This document shows, in pieces, positions 46,751 through 59,335 of a stretch of DNA of 64,000 nucleotides (the stretch's first letter is position 1; every line of letters starts with the position of its first letter). Under the pieces are notes generated by a model. The model was not told the origin of the DNA and searched no databases. It saw nothing but the letters and a program-made list of their open reading frames with translations. The translations under genes and the position numbers were made by a program. The stretch lies in NCBI GenBank assembly GCA_949130495.1, contig OX422218.1, forward strand, positions 43,966,651 to 44,030,650, given 5' to 3'. The DNA is from Sambucus nigra. Lineage: Eukaryota > Streptophyta > Magnoliopsida > Dipsacales > Adoxaceae.

Positions 46751-47370
46751 ATGAGTATTACGCGGGAAATGCTGGATGAGAGCGAATGGCAAGATATAAT
46801 AGTTGAATTCCTTCGTAGTAATTATCCCTGAACATCACAGAATCCTTCGGAGGAGAGTGAGAGAGATATTCGAATAATGAGCAGGAAAGATCGTTAGGAG
46901 ATATGATCCTAGAGGACTTTGAGAACGAATTCGGGCCGGTGGATGAGAGCTTAACTATCGAAGTCCAATCACTATTGGACTGATTTTGTCACTTAGAAGA
47001 GAGAGAATGGAAAGATAGGATTGATGATTTCCTTCTTTGTGACCATCCACCCATGCCACTGGAGTTCTCGGATCCAATCAAGGACATGTTTAGAGTATCG
47101 TCTGATTTAGTGCTTGATCCATGCATTACCAAGTTTAGGGACAATCTAGGCCATTCCAAAATTCACTTTGATATTCTCTCCAAGTCGGCCCATTTGAGCT
47201 ACAAGGTGATTGAGCACCTCGTTGACTTCACTCACCCCATTCATCATATGCCTCGAGGTGTTCATTTTTTTTATTGGGTCGACTCCCAATTGTTTCGACT
47301 TTTGGTTTACGATGTGAGGAAGACGAGCAAGATAAGAAGAGCACCATTCCCCGTGCAAGGGGTCGGGTGA
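46751..47370 (+). pseudogene. Unrecognised ORF of the Athila-like element
   Basis: A frame starts with ATG at 46751 (MSITREMLDESEWQDIIVEF) and is interrupted by stops. In a second frame it reads MILEDFENEFGPVDESLTIE, then HLEEREWKDRIDDFLLCDHP, and runs open to 47370 (PLEFSDPIKDMFRVSSDLVL to FPVQGVG). The pattern E-W-x-D-x-I-x-x-F-L occurs twice (SEWQDIIVEFL and REWKDRIDDFL), suggesting an internal duplication. No retroviral motif (knuckle, protease, RT, integrase) is visible. It lies where gag would be. It may be a remnant of an element-specific protein. Low certainty. Confidence 0.4.
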
Positions 47371-49129
47371 TATTATATAGAAAGATGATAGGTCGTCGCA
47401 CCCACGACGTGTATGGGGTGATTGTTGTTGTATTTTTTGAGTCATGCATGAGTGTCATATAGTGTCTTATTGCATTTTAAATATTTGTTTGTTTTATTTT
47501 TTCACAATTATTATTTTGCCTTGTTTAGATTTTAGTCCTTTTTGCTTGAGGACAATGCAAAAGTCTAAGTTAGGGGGGGTCACAAGTGTGCATTTCTAAA
47601 ACTTCACAAATTTTCAAAATGCCCAAAAATCTCAAAAAATTCATAAAACTTTGAAAAATCCAAAAATATTTTTCTTCAAAATAAATAAAAATTGGAACTC
47701 AATTTTTTTTTAAATATTATTAAGAGTCGGTTTAAAGTTTCAAGTTGTAAAAATTCAACATACACAGAGTCGAAATTGACTAAAGATGGAAATTGAGCGA
47801 AAATTAACGACTTAACGAATAAGTGTGGAGATTAATAAACCCAGTGAGATTCGAGCCTATCACTTTTTGCGAGTTTTTAAATCAATCCGAGTTAATTATT
47901 TACTCAAAGTTCTTTTTAGCACCTAAAAAGTCATCGAGGATCTCAATCATATTATTTTGATCGGTTATGAAAAACGTGTGTGATTTTGCTTTGAAAAACG
48001 TGCCAAAAGTGATCTCTAAACTTAAATTCATCTCGAAATGCATATGGTAAAGTAATTGGAATTTTGGATAATGAAGTAGGCCATCGTTTGTCACCCAAAA
48101 ATATTGGCCATAAAAAGTCGTGAAAAATCACCCCTTTTGCAACCCAAATTGAGCCGAATAGATTTTCCTTTTCGTTTGACAACCTGAAAAATCCAAATAG
48201 CCCGGAATCGTGAAAAATGGAAAAAAAACAGAATTTCAGTCGGGAAAGTGCATAACAAGGGCAAGAAAAAAAAATAGATATGGTCAACAAAAATAGCAAG
48301 AAAAGAAAAGAAGTGAAAAATAAAAAAATAGAGAAAAAGGAGAAAAAAATTGAGCAATGGCCCGGAAAAAGCACAAATGGACATCATAAATGACTTTTCC
48401 AATTCCAACCTTCCCTACCATTTTCATTTTACCCAATATACCTTAAAACCCGAAAAAGTCCTAACCGAGTCTACATTGCGAAATTGGTTACCGCGTGGAG
48501 AGCTAATACATCAAAAGTTAATGAAAGAGATTGAATGTGCGAAAAAGAGGCAATGTTCCCGTTTTTAAAACCGTAATCCGTTGATGAGATCCTATCACTA
48601 TATAAAAAAAATCCGTCTTTCTACTAGTATGCGTGACTTTGCGTCAATTACAAATACTCTTTTATAACGCATACCGAGAGAATAGCCATAATCCGAGAGA
48701 TTCATTTGTGAGAGCATTCTGTGAGAAATTTAAATCAAAACGAATTTTCGGATAAATAACGTAATGATCAATCAGTGGAAATTGGCGGTTATATTTTCGG
48801 CTTCGCACACACGCACTATGATTTGAGACTATTGAACATGACTTGATGATGACTATTTTCTGGGAAAGTTTGATTTATAAAATTTTTAGGTATTTTGATT
48901 TTTCTTTGAGTCGAATTTTGTGGGTATATTCTCTGCAAACCCTCACGAGACACCACTCGTCCTACTAGGGTAACCTAGGGGTTTAAAGGCTTATTGGATA
49001 CGCTAAATGCAATCGCTTGCCCGCGAAACAGGTATTCTATCGCAATAAATTTTATTTGAAGGGTCCTTAACTCATACTCTCATTATTTTACATTGCTAGG
49101 GATGCACAAAGTTCTAAGTTAGGAGGATT
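47371..49129. other. Athila-like 3' internal region, non-coding
   Basis: The phrase TTGCTTGAGGACAATGCAAA and the purine tract AAGTCTAAGTTAGGGGGGG at 47560-47579 match a block common in Athila and related plant elements. A second tract AAGTTCTAAGTTAGGAGGAT at 49109-49128 is the actual PPT before the 3' LTR. The A-rich stretch between them contains only accidental ORFs. Confidence 0.6.
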
Positions 49130-50626
49130 TGATTAGGCATAAATTCCTCACATTTATCCCTCTAATTTCGGTATTTTTATGATCCCGTTCGGTATAAATA
49201 ACTTGGATTTGTCTCATATTTATGATACTAACCCTTTTTGGCAAGTACTTCGTATTTTGTGTATCTTTTATGTGTTTTACAGGTATTTCATGCAAGAAAG
49301 AGGGAAAAGAGAACTCAAAATAGTGAAAGAAACCAGGAATCGGGGAGTTGAAGGTCATTTTTTGTAATTTTTTAAACTTAGTCCGGAGGTGCGTACAACT
49401 TGAAAGTTGAATATCTTTTAATTACAATAACACTGGAAAAAATTTCACCTCAATCCGAGCTACAGTGAAGAGGTTATGCCAATTTGAAGTTGAGAAAAAA
49501 TCCAAGAAAAAAGCTGTCAAACCCAAACCGAACCGAAGCTGAGGAAAAAGAACCGGTCCGCCCATTTGTCATGCACCGGATCCGTTACGAAATTAGTCAC
49601 GCTCCAGATCCGTTACAAACTTAGTCACACTTTCTAAGTGTGACAAATTAGTAGATACGGGATTTTTATTTTGTGCTTATCTTTTAGCCAAAAGAGTTTT
49701 ATGTTTTGGGAACTCTTCTAAACGACCTCTAGCCTATATATTTAGTCATTAGCACTCTTTTTATTCAGATTTCATTCATGAAAAAGCTCCATAACAAGTA
49801 GGAACATCTAGGAGAAAGATTCACATATTTTGCACCATTAGTTCAAGAGCTTTTACAGTTGTTCTTCAATCTTTGATTTCTTCTTGCATGTTCTTGTTCT
49901 TCAATCCTGGTAACTTTTACTTTCAGCACTTTTATTATTATTTCACCATGCTAGGCTAGATTTCCCAAGGCCGGGATACATGAACCCAGCCTGATGTGTG
50001 TAGTTGCATGTGTATAACATTAATCCTCTAAATTTAGTGATTGATTATGACCGTATCGCATAGGAACATAACAATTGTAGATCTTTATATCTCATTTGCC
50101 TCTGGGTAACCGGGATGATTTAGAATGCAATTCGAGTGTCACAATTGTGATACCGATTTACTCGTCCTCAGATTAAGTATGGCGCGGGCTTGAACCTCGT
50201 ATACATAATGCTTGGGAGTACTAAATTCTGGGTCAAATTAATCATTTAAATTTACGATTAGTATTATATCTGCAATACACTAGGGTCGGGGGATTGTATT
50301 CCCATCCTATTTTTCTCATACATAGTTTAAAGTTTCAAATAATTTTTTCATTAGTATTTTAGGTAAATTAGTATAATTGCATCTTTTCATAATTTCATAT
50401 TTTCACATAGTTTAATCATTCCCAAAACCAAATCAATTTTCCTTTTTCTTTATAGTCAAAGTTAGGATTTCTTTGTCTATCCAATGTCGTCACGTTCAGT
50501 TGTCCTAGTTCCCTGAGGATTCGATACCCAGACTAGCCACTATATTCCGCAAGATTATAGTTACAGTTTAGGTTTTTGTATTTTGGTTGGAAACCGATAA
50601 CAACGACTAGAGTATTTACTCGATCA
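49130..50626 (+). repeat. Athila-like 3' LTR
   Basis: Paired with 45143-46657; ends CTCGATCA followed by the CAGGG duplication. Confidence 0.92.
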
Positions 50627-50631
50627 CAGGG

Positions 50632-50885
50632 GTACCATCTCCGGATAATGCAATCATTTAAATGTAAAGTCAAGGGTCCTTGCATCTAAGAAGGATACCT
50701 TTCGCTCAAAGAAATTATAGAACCTCTCTGGTACCTATAGGGAAGTTCAAACTTAATTAGTGCAGCCCGTACATCGTAAAGAAAACCATGTCAGGCTATG
50801 CTCATAGATCTCGACAAAGAAAAAAATGTTGTGTTATGTCAATTTAGACTATCTCAAGAAATTCTACATGAGACTTGATCATGTA
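50632..50885 (+). pseudogene. T2 integrase C-terminal tail, part after the Athila insertion
   Basis: Across the insertion the coding sequence resumes: YHLRIMQSFKCKVKG, EGYLSLKEIIEPL, then in other frames a SGYAHRSRQ-like block and NLDYLKKFYMRL. This is the usual end of Tat/Ogre-type integrases (NKKVK, GDLVLKxI, then NxDxLKKYY). It shows the Athila-like element split one gene. Confidence 0.65.
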
Positions 50886-51499
50886 GAATTATGAAAAGAT
50901 GTTGATGCGCTATGACTCTTCTCACCCCCTTCTATTCTAAAACAAATCTTCATTTCCCCCTATCTAGAACTACATGAGACTTGATCATATCAAAATAATT
51001 ATTTTCAAAATTAAACTCTTAAAATTTTCAGAAGCCTCATAGATACGTTGGCATCCCATACGGCACACATTTCCACGATCCTTTATTTTTTTATAAAATG
51101 CTATCGTTTTCTAGCCCATGAAAATGGAGGTCCATCTCATAATTTACATGAACAAAAGGATTATGTATGCCTTAGTGATTGGTATATATAATTCAAATGC
51201 AAAACTCATCAAAATTCATAATAAAATATGTCAAAATCATTTTTATTTCAAATTAAGCAATATAGCCATTACATGAAATATCAGCCGAGGGAGTCATACA
51301 AGACCACCCCATTCTAATAACAAAATTAACCTACACTTCCCCCATTAACCTACCCAGTACCTACCAAATAACTAGTTTCACAGAAAAACCTTAAAACATG
51401 ATAGATATCAACACAACTCACCACATACATAATGTTCCCCTTCTTTATAAAAACTGCCCCTATATTCATTAATGCTACCCTCAATTGCCAAATGGTCCT
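50886..51499. other. T2 spacer, nothing recognised
   Basis: AT-rich sequence between the end of T2 integrase and its antisense ORF. No tandem array or ORF is supported. Confidence 0.45.
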
Positions 51500-52278
51500 A
51501 CCTCATCATTATTTCCTACTCGTAGAGGCCTTCAAGTCTCTCACTCCTAGTTAACACTTCATATGTTGCCCATGCAGTGGTATGCCTTGACATGTTTGGC
51601 CGAAACCACAACATCCTCCTCCATGGTGTTAAAGGCAAGAAGCCACATTTGCCCAGTCTCTTCCTCGAAGATCTTCCCAACTACCTACTTCCAGAACCAC
51701 TTCAAATAATCTCCAGACACATGTAATCCCCCTCTGACATATTATGGAGGATGGGCAGACGGTTCACTACATTGCCACAAAGTTCCTAATATCATCTGTA
51801 AAGACTAAGTCAAGTCCTCTACTAGGAAGAAATTCATTATAAGAGGAGGCACAACCTTCTCCAACCCCACTTGGTGAAAAAGTCACCAAGGAAACTAGAT
51901 GGAATTCTAGTGAAGGTCAATTAGCCGCACATACCGATACTTACCTAACTACAAGATAGGCTTCAAGTCCCTCGACCACGGCACCTACTAGTGAAGACAC
52001 CGAGCCTCGTGCTCCACGAATCAATTAACCCAATTCTATATTAAAGGGTTGAAAACTAAGAAAGGGAAGAAAACTAAATTGGCCACACACGATCGGGGAT
52101 GCAATGGATCGGCCACCAGACGAAACCCCTCAGAAAGCCACATAAGCAGAATCACAGGTCTTCCCCTCAAAAAATCAAAATGGCCCTCCTTCCAAGTATC
52201 AAGACCATTGAGGGTCTCCGCCAGAACTACCGCCATAGGACTATAGTGGTAAGACATCCATCCCACTATCGTGACCAC
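51500..52278 (-). pseudogene. T2 antisense ORF remnant (DUF7745/PMD-like)
   Basis: From 52278 the minus strand reads SPMAVVLAETLNGLDTWKEG, FDFLRGRPVILLMWLSEGF, then further decayed coding traces, and near 51600-51720 SGDYLKWFWK and FEEETGQMWLLAF. The LAETLxGLDxxxxGxxxFxGxPxLLxxWL pattern is typical of a protein encoded on the opposite strand in plant Tat/Ogre elements (DUF7745-type, related in style to PMD proteins). The gene is antisense to T2 pol. T3 begins at 52360, so its 5' part was cut by the T3 insertion or lies beyond. Assignment is from memory of the motif, so moderate. Confidence 0.5.
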
Positions 52279-52359
52279 TTAGGAATCGATCGTCAAGTCA
52301 CCTGTCACCACTAACAGCCTCATAGTCAGACCTAAGGAAATATATCTGATAAGGCCAGC

Positions 52360-52935
52360 TGTTGATACCAAATTTAGTCTGCTGACATGGCCCAATTGTA
52401 TGAAGACACGTGGCAATCTACGTGGCAACAATGAACACTTTCGAGGAACACAGACGCTCCGAGGAACCATACTTTAATGAGGAACACTGCTTCCCTAAGG
52501 AACTCAGACGCTCTGAGGAACAAGAACTCTATGAGGAACTCTTGAGTACCGAGCAGCTTAGGTGGTCCGAGATGCACCTCGAACAAAGAATTAATAGCAG
52601 GATGACCAACAGTTTGACTGTTCATTAAATGCTTTTCATTCAGATGCATACACTTAAGGGGAATTTAATACATTACCCTTTCACATGTACATCATTTAAT
52701 GTATTACCCTTTCACATTACAGCCTCAGGGCTATAAATACATTGTATTACCCTCATTATAGGGGATCAAAATTTCTTGATTGAACTTGTAATCGAGAATT
52801 CCCAAACAGTCATCAATAACATAAACAGTGGACATAGGCCATTCTTATAAGGCTGAACCACTTTAAAACTTCTTTGTCTCATTTATTTTATCTGTGATTA
52901 AAGAATTAGATATAATCTAATTTTTTACATCAACA
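52360..52935 (+). repeat. T3 5' LTR (576 bp)
   Basis: Starts TGTTGATACC and ends TTACATCAACA, giving a 7-bp terminal inverted repeat TGTTGAT/ATCAACA. TATA-like CTATAAATAC at about 52730. Several AGGAAC/GAGGAAC direct repeats lie at 52440-52540. The partner LTR is not in the window. Confidence 0.8.
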
Positions 52936-52938
52936 GAT

Positions 52939-52955
52939 TGGCGTCGTCTGTGGGA
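52939..52955 (+). other. T3 candidate primer-binding site
   Basis: TGGCGTCGTCTGTGGGA begins 3 bp after the LTR end, the position and form (TGGCGCCGTCTGTGGG) usual for plant Tat elements. The tRNA is not identified. Confidence 0.7.
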
Positions 52956-52999
52956 AACAACTGGTAATATCATTTTTCATCAAAAACAATTCATCACAA

Positions 53000-55900
53000 A
53001 TGGCTAATATTCCAGAATCCAGCAATCGAAATGCTGGAAGCCCTCCAAATCCATCTGCTCCGCCAAGTATTCCAGATCTGGCTAGAATAATGACAAATCT
53101 GGCCCAGGGCAAGACAGTCATGCAAGAAACGATGTGACAACTCCTACAAACCCTCCATGGCGGTGCACCAACCCATTCAGGACAGCCAAGTATTCAAAGA
53201 AATACTCGTTTACCTTCTTCACGTAATAGGCGTACTGATTCATATCCACCTGAGGAATCTGAAGATTTTTCTTTTCAACCTGGATGAACTTCGTCGGTGC
53301 GGGCCACAGATACTGAACAACGTATCACTCTCTCTCCATAAAGGTCTAGTGCACTAGAGAGGTTAAGTAGGGTATCACCTTTTGATCGATTAGGACCTAG
53401 AAGGAGTAGAAGTCCTTCTAAAGTCGTATCGAGGAGTTTTTGACGACCATCAGATTTAAGGGAACGATCTGCCCAGTCACGACCAGCTGCTCGTCAAGAT
53501 AGATCCAAGGAAGCCACATCAACGCGATCAGTTGCTCGAACCGACAGGCCCGAGGAAGGAAATGATGCATGGAAAGGCTCTATTTAAAGGCTGGGGGATA
53601 GATTAGGGGAAATGGCTAAGGCCAAGAACCTTCTACAATGAAGTTTTGTTTGAGGAACACCTTTTGTCTAGGCCATTGTAGATTTTCCAACACCATCAAA
53701 GTTCAAAGCACCTGTTGTGACCCCCAAATATGATGGGAAGACAGACCCTGTCCTTCATATAGAACAATACCAAGCTGCAGCCGACATCTGTGCTGTTCCC
53801 GATGAGATGAGATGCAAAGCATTCTCGGGAACTCTTACCGGATCTTCTCAAATATGGTATAATAATCTTCCTCGGGGTAAGATCTCAACTTTCTTTTAAC
53901 TGGCCGAGTTATTCATTGGGAATTTCTATTTTGGGGCAAAGCCTGTTAAACAAGTAGCGCATTTGTTATGTGTTAGACAAAAAGCTGGTGAAAGTACCTG
54001 AGATTATATAACTCGTTTTAATAACGAGAAGCTCAAAGTCATTGATTATAAGGAAAAGACAGCGATTACCGCCTTGATGAGTGGACTACTGCCCAACAAG
54101 TTGTACTACACGTTGGCCAAATATCCACCTAGAACCATGTCAGATCTGATGGGAAAAGCGGCCAAGATTATGAATGCCAAGGAGGCTATGGCTGCGAAGA
54201 AGAATATGGATGCCAAAGAAACCAAGGTGGAAGGTGATAAAGCTAAAAAGAAAGATCATAAGAACAATGGTAATGACAAACATTCAAGAAAAAGGTCGAC
54301 ATGGGAAGTATTGAAGAAATTTGATAATTATACTCCTTTGAAGAAAGACATCAACCACATTCTAGAAGAAATCAAGAACAACGAGGAATTAAATTGGCCA
54401 GAGAAAATGAAGGCAAACCCCGAAAGGAGAAATAAGGCAAAATATTGCGAGTTTCACAAAGATCATGGCCATATGACTAAAGATTGCATATCTCTTCAGA
54501 ATGAGATCGAAACACTCATTAGATGAGGAAAACTGGCAAAGTATGTTAATCGTGGAAGCGAAAGAAGAAACAACGACCGAGCAAGAGAGAGGTCTAGATC
54601 TCCTCGTCGAGCAGAGGAGAACAAGAAAATAAACCATGAAGTTGATCCAAAAGACGACCCCGATCTTCCCAAGAGACCAAGGCAACTAGAACGTGAGGTA
54701 TTTTCAATACGCTTTGGGTCATTTGATTGTAATGTTATTACAGGTGGAGATGCAGGAGGAGGAGACCTTACTGCCGAGAAAAAAGCTTACCTCTGTGAGG
54801 CTCAAGCTTGCTCTTACATTCAACGAATAAATCTAGCTGAGGAGGATCACCCGAGAAAGGTGAACAAAGAGAAATTGGTCATTGGTTTCTCAAAGAATGA
54901 CCTCACAGGTGTTCTATATCCTCATGATGACCCATTGGTGATCAAAATGAGGATGAAGGAGGTAATGATTTCAAGAGTACTAGTCGACAATGGTAGCTAG
55001 GTGGACATCATGTTCTACTCGTGCTTTGACAGTTTAAATCTAAAGCTATCTCAACTAGATCCTTATCATAGACCCCTCCTCGGTTTTGCTGGCGAGAAAG
55101 TATTTCCACTTGGGACGATCAAATTGGATATATTCATTGGTACGTGGCCTGCTTGTCGAATAGAAAGAATATGCTTTTTTGTGATGGATAAGAATGTTCA
55201 ATCATCATACAATATCATCATGGGAATAGTAGGATTGAAGAAGTTTGAGGCTTTACCATCTACGGTACATCAGTGCCTAAAATTTCAAACAAATTTTGGA
55301 GTAGGAATTATGAAAGGTGATCAGAAAGTAGCTCGGGAATTCTATTATTCATCCACCGAGCAAGAGGAACTGGAGGAATTAAGGAAAAAGACCACTACCT
55401 ATCAAGTGGATGAAGGTGCAGAAATTGAAACATTGGATCCTAGAGATGAGTCGCAACTCATGAAGGGTCAAGTGGTGGAAGCTACTGAAAACATCATTCT
55501 GGACGACGAGCATCCTGAACGAACTACTCAAGAAGGTTCATCGTTGGAAGCCTCACTAAAATAGGAATTGATAACTTTCCTTAGAAGCAGAAAATAAACT
55601 TTTGCGTGGAGTTATGAGGATATGCCTGGGATAGACCCAAATTTCTTATGTCACAAACTCAATGTGAATAAGGAGATCAAGCATGTAAAGCAGAGAAGAA
55701 GAGTATTCATCCTCGAGAAGAATCAAGCTATACAGGAGGAATTCGAGAAGCTCCAGAAAGCCTGCTTTATTGAAGATGTTAAATATCCTAACTGGTTAGC
55801 AAATGTGGTGATGGTGAAGAAGAAGAACAACAAATGGAGGATGTGTGTAGACTTCACCGACCTCAACAAAGCATGCCCAAAGGATCACTTTCCACTGCCT

Positions 55901-58849
55901 AGAATTGATCAACTGGTGGATGCTACCTCGGGACATGAGCTGCTGAGCTTCATGGATGCTTATTCTAGCTACAATCAGATTAAAATGAAACCTGAAGACA
56001 GGGAGAGTACTTCTTTCATTACCCCTAGGGGAACTTATTGTTATAATGTTATGCCTTTTGGTTTGAAAAATGCAGGTGCGACATATCAGCGGCTGATGAA
56101 CAAGGTCTTTGCTGAACAAATAAGTTCCAATATGGAAGTCTATGTTGACGATATGCTGACAAAGAGAAAGAAAGATGTTGATCATCTAGTTGACTTAAAC
56201 CACATCTTTGATCAACTAGATAAATATCAAATGAAGATGAACCCGATAAAGTGCATATTTGGAGTACGAGAAGGCATGTTTCTCGGGTACATTATCAATC
56301 AAAGAGGCATTGAGGCGAATCCTGAAAAGATCAAAGATCTATTAGAGCTGAGATCTCCAACGACGAAGAAAGAGGTGCAAAGTCTTATAGGACGAGTAGC
56401 AGCACTCAACATATTTGTATCGCGAGAAACTGATCGATGTCTCCCATTCTTCAAAACACTCTGAAAGACTTTTGAGTGGAATGATGAATGTGAGAAGGCT
56501 TTTCAAGACTTAAAGAAATACTTGGGAGCACCTCCACTGCTATCCAGGCCAGTGATGGGAGAAAAATTATACTTGTATCTGGCAGTGTCCGAGAATGCAG
56601 TCAGTTCGGCATTGATAAGAATGGAGAATGGAGTACAAAAACCGATCTACTACACAAGTAAGGCCTTCCGAGGAGCATAGATCAGATATCCAAAGCTGGA
56701 AAAATTGGCACTAGCATTAATAGAGGCAAGTAGAAGAATGAAGTCATACTTCTAGGCTCATAACATAGTAGTACATACTGATATGCCATTGAGGTAAGCC
56801 CTTCATAAACCAGAAAAGCTAGGAAGATTGATGTGCTGGGCAATAGAACTCGGTGAATATGATATAGTCTATGAACCCAGATCATCGCTAAAAGTGCAAG
56901 ATGTAGTAGACTTTATAGCAAAGTTCACCTATCCTGATACCCCCGAGGAGAAAAATTTGCTCGCTGATCAGCCTGTAGATGTTACAGGATCATCAAATTC
57001 AAGCCCGGACTACCTCAGGTTGGTAAAATGGAAAGAAAAGATGATCGATGAAGAGAAAGAAATATTAGTGGAGGATGAAAGGAAGCAACAAATATTTCAC
57101 CGAGGAACTCTGTCAGATCAGAAATTTGAAGACCAGTTACCTATATGGAGGCTATATGTAGATGGCTCATCTTGCACAACAGGCTGTGGGGTAGGGATCA
57201 TTTTGAACAGCCTGAACGAGGTCGACATGGAATATTCCCTACGATTCCAATTCAAAGCTTCCAATAATCAGGCTGAGTATGAGGTCATGATTGCAGGTGT
57301 TAATTTGGCAAAAATTATGGTGGCGCAGCAGGTTATTGTCTTTAGTGATTCTCAATTGATCGTAAATCAAATGTTGGGAATATATGCATACAAAGGAGAA
57401 TTAATGATCAAGTATCATGCAAAGGTGATGGAGTTGGTATCAGAATTTGCTGCTATTCAGCTGGTCAGAATACCAAAAATGGAGAATGCGAGAGCAAACG
57501 CCCTAGCTCGATTAGCATCAGCTACTCGTACCGAGCTACGAAGAATAATCCCAATTGAAGTTTTAACTTGTCGGAGTATAGATGAAGATCTGACGACGAA
57601 TTTTATTATCCTCAATTTAGGACCATTTTGGATGGATCCCATCAGGGCATATATTGAGGAGGGAGAATTGCCAATTGACAAGCTCGCAGCCAAAAAATTG
57701 AAGTTTAATGTTGCTCGGTATGTATTAACTAACGGTATTCTATATAGACGAGGATATATGGCAGGTTTGCAAAGATGTGTACATCCCTCCGAGGTGAAAG
57801 ATTTAATTGAAGAGGTCCATGAAGGGTCCTGTGGAGCCCATGTAGCAGGTCGGACGCTTTTACAAAGGGTGATGACGCAGGGATACTACTCCCCAATAAT
57901 GAGGGCTGATTGTATAGCCTATGCCAAGAAATGTGACAAGTGTCAATGCTTCTCCTCCATCCGAAGAACTCCCCAAGCATTATTGACACCTATTACTTCC
58001 CCTTGGCCATTTTCCATATGTGGAATAGATTTGGTTGGGCCACTGCCGACGACCAGGGGAAGATTTAAGTATCTCGTGGTCGCTATGGATTATTTTACTA
58101 AATGGGTTGAAGATGAGCCTCTCATTGATATGACGTACGACAAAGTGTACCAATTTATTTGGAAGAACATTATTTATCGATATGGTCTTCCTCATGCCTT
58201 CATCACAGACCATGGAACACAATTTGACAACGAGGAGTTCGCTGCCTATTGTCAACAATCAAATGTTTTGAAGATCCACTCAGCACCAGGACATCCTCAA
58301 AGCAATGGACAAACTGAAGTGACAAACAGAACGTTGCTAAATGGCTTGAAAAAAAGACTGGATGATGCAAAAGAAAACTGGATCAACGAGTTACAGTCAG
58401 TACTGTGGGCTTATCGTACTACTCCCCGGGTAGCAATTGGGGAATCTCCATATATGCTAGCGTTTGGAAGTGAAGCTATTATACCTGCTGAGTTGGGCCT
58501 CCTAACACACAAGGTACTGAATTTCAATTCCCCTGTCAGCGACTTAATGAGAAGATTGGATTTAGACATGCTCGAGGAAGTTAGAGAAGAAGCAGCCATC
58601 AGGAATGCTGCATAGCAACAACGAACAGCTTTGTTCTACAATAAGAGGGTGAAGAAGTGCGACTTGAAAGAAGGAGACTGTGTGCTAAAGAAAGTGATTC
58701 AAAAGCACAACAAACTAGAGGCAAACTGGCATGGACCATACCGAGTTACAGAAGTTGTTCGACGAGGAACTTACCGAATAGCAACTTTAGAGGGGGAGGA
58801 GTTTAAGAATGCATGGAATGCAGAGCACCTGCGCAAGTATTATCAGTGA
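53000..58849 (+). pseudogene. T3 gag-pol polyprotein (Tat lineage), one frame with 19 stop codons
   Basis: ATG at 53000 (MANIPESSNRNAGSPP). Domains in order: gag (PKYDGKTDPVLHIEQY at about 53720; KYCEFHKDHGHMTKDC finger at about 54440), protease (VLVDNGS at 54977, then a TAG, VDIMF), RT (KYPNWLANVVMVKKKNNKWR, PLPRIDQLVDA, FMDAYSSYNQI, VYVDDM at about 56143), a first RNase H (to 56950), a second archaeal-type RNase H (WRLYVDGSSCTTGCGVG, NNQAEYE, FSDSQLIV, 57150-57540; the last acidic residue reads N in ARANALARLAS), and integrase (HEGSCGAHVAGRTL, WPFSICGIDLVGPLP, FITDHGTQFD, SNGQTEVTNRT) with its C-terminal domain to 58849. Not one frameshift occurs in 5850 bp. Confidence 0.92.
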
Positions 58850-59028
58850 TGTATATTTTCATACAACGCAGTTCCGTCAGTACGAATAAAATGAAGATAT
58901 TCTGCCGAATTCTCTCCTTTTATTGAAAGTTTTTCGGGGAATACTAGTGCTACACACTACTCGACAAAGCTCGGACTACTTAAATTTATTCTCGAAAATG
59001 CCAACTAAGGTTGGACGAGAAAAAAATG

Positions 59029-59335
59029 TATTCCTCCGGGAAGTAAAACTTATATTCCTCCGGGAAGTAAAACTTGTATTCCCCCGGGAAGTAAAACTTA
59101 TATTCCTCCGGGAAGTAAAACTTGTATTCCTCCGGGAAGTAAAACTTGTATTCCTCCGCGAAGTAAAACTTGTATTCCTCCGGGAAGTAAAACTTGTATT
59201 CCTCCGGGAAGTAAAGCTTGTATTCCTCCGGGAAGTAAAGCTTGTATTCCTCCGGGAAGTAAAACTTGTATTCCTACGGGAAGTAAAACGTGTATTCCTC
59301 CGGGAAGTAAAACTATGTGTTCCTTGGGAAGTAAA
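59029..59335. repeat. T3 24-bp tandem array, about 12-13 copies
   Basis: The unit contains TTCCTCCGGGAAGTAAAAC plus TTGTA; copies differ by one or two bases and the last is shortened. Because 24 is a multiple of three, all frames without a stop stay open across it, giving a repeated KLVFLREV peptide. This is most likely non-coding spacer sequence. Confidence 0.95.

Larger units (their letters stand above)
45143..50626 (+). mobile_element. Athila-like non-autonomous LTR element, inserted in T2 integrase
   Basis: LTRs of 1515 bp (45143-46657) and 1497 bp (49130-50626), both TGATTAGGC...CTCGATCA, with the target duplication CAGGG at 45138-45142 and 50627-50631. The PBS is Asp-tRNA-like and two purine-rich tracts of the AAGTCTAAGTTAGGGGGG type are present, as in Athila-related elements. 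The LTRs differ at roughly 10% of the first 110 positions and less later on. The internal 2.5 kb encodes no pol, only a short unrecognised ORF. Confidence 0.92.

Noticed and set aside
47900..48568. Overlapping ORFs in the Athila-like 3' region
   Set aside because: Low-complexity A-rich sequence; no motif, no conserved start.
52036..52649. Plus-strand ORFs across the T2 antisense gene and T3 LTR
   Set aside because: Shadows of the DUF7745-like frame or LTR sequence; they cross an element border.
59029..59335. Array resembling a CRISPR locus
   Set aside because: Units are directly adjacent without unique spacers, and the context is a plant retrotransposon.
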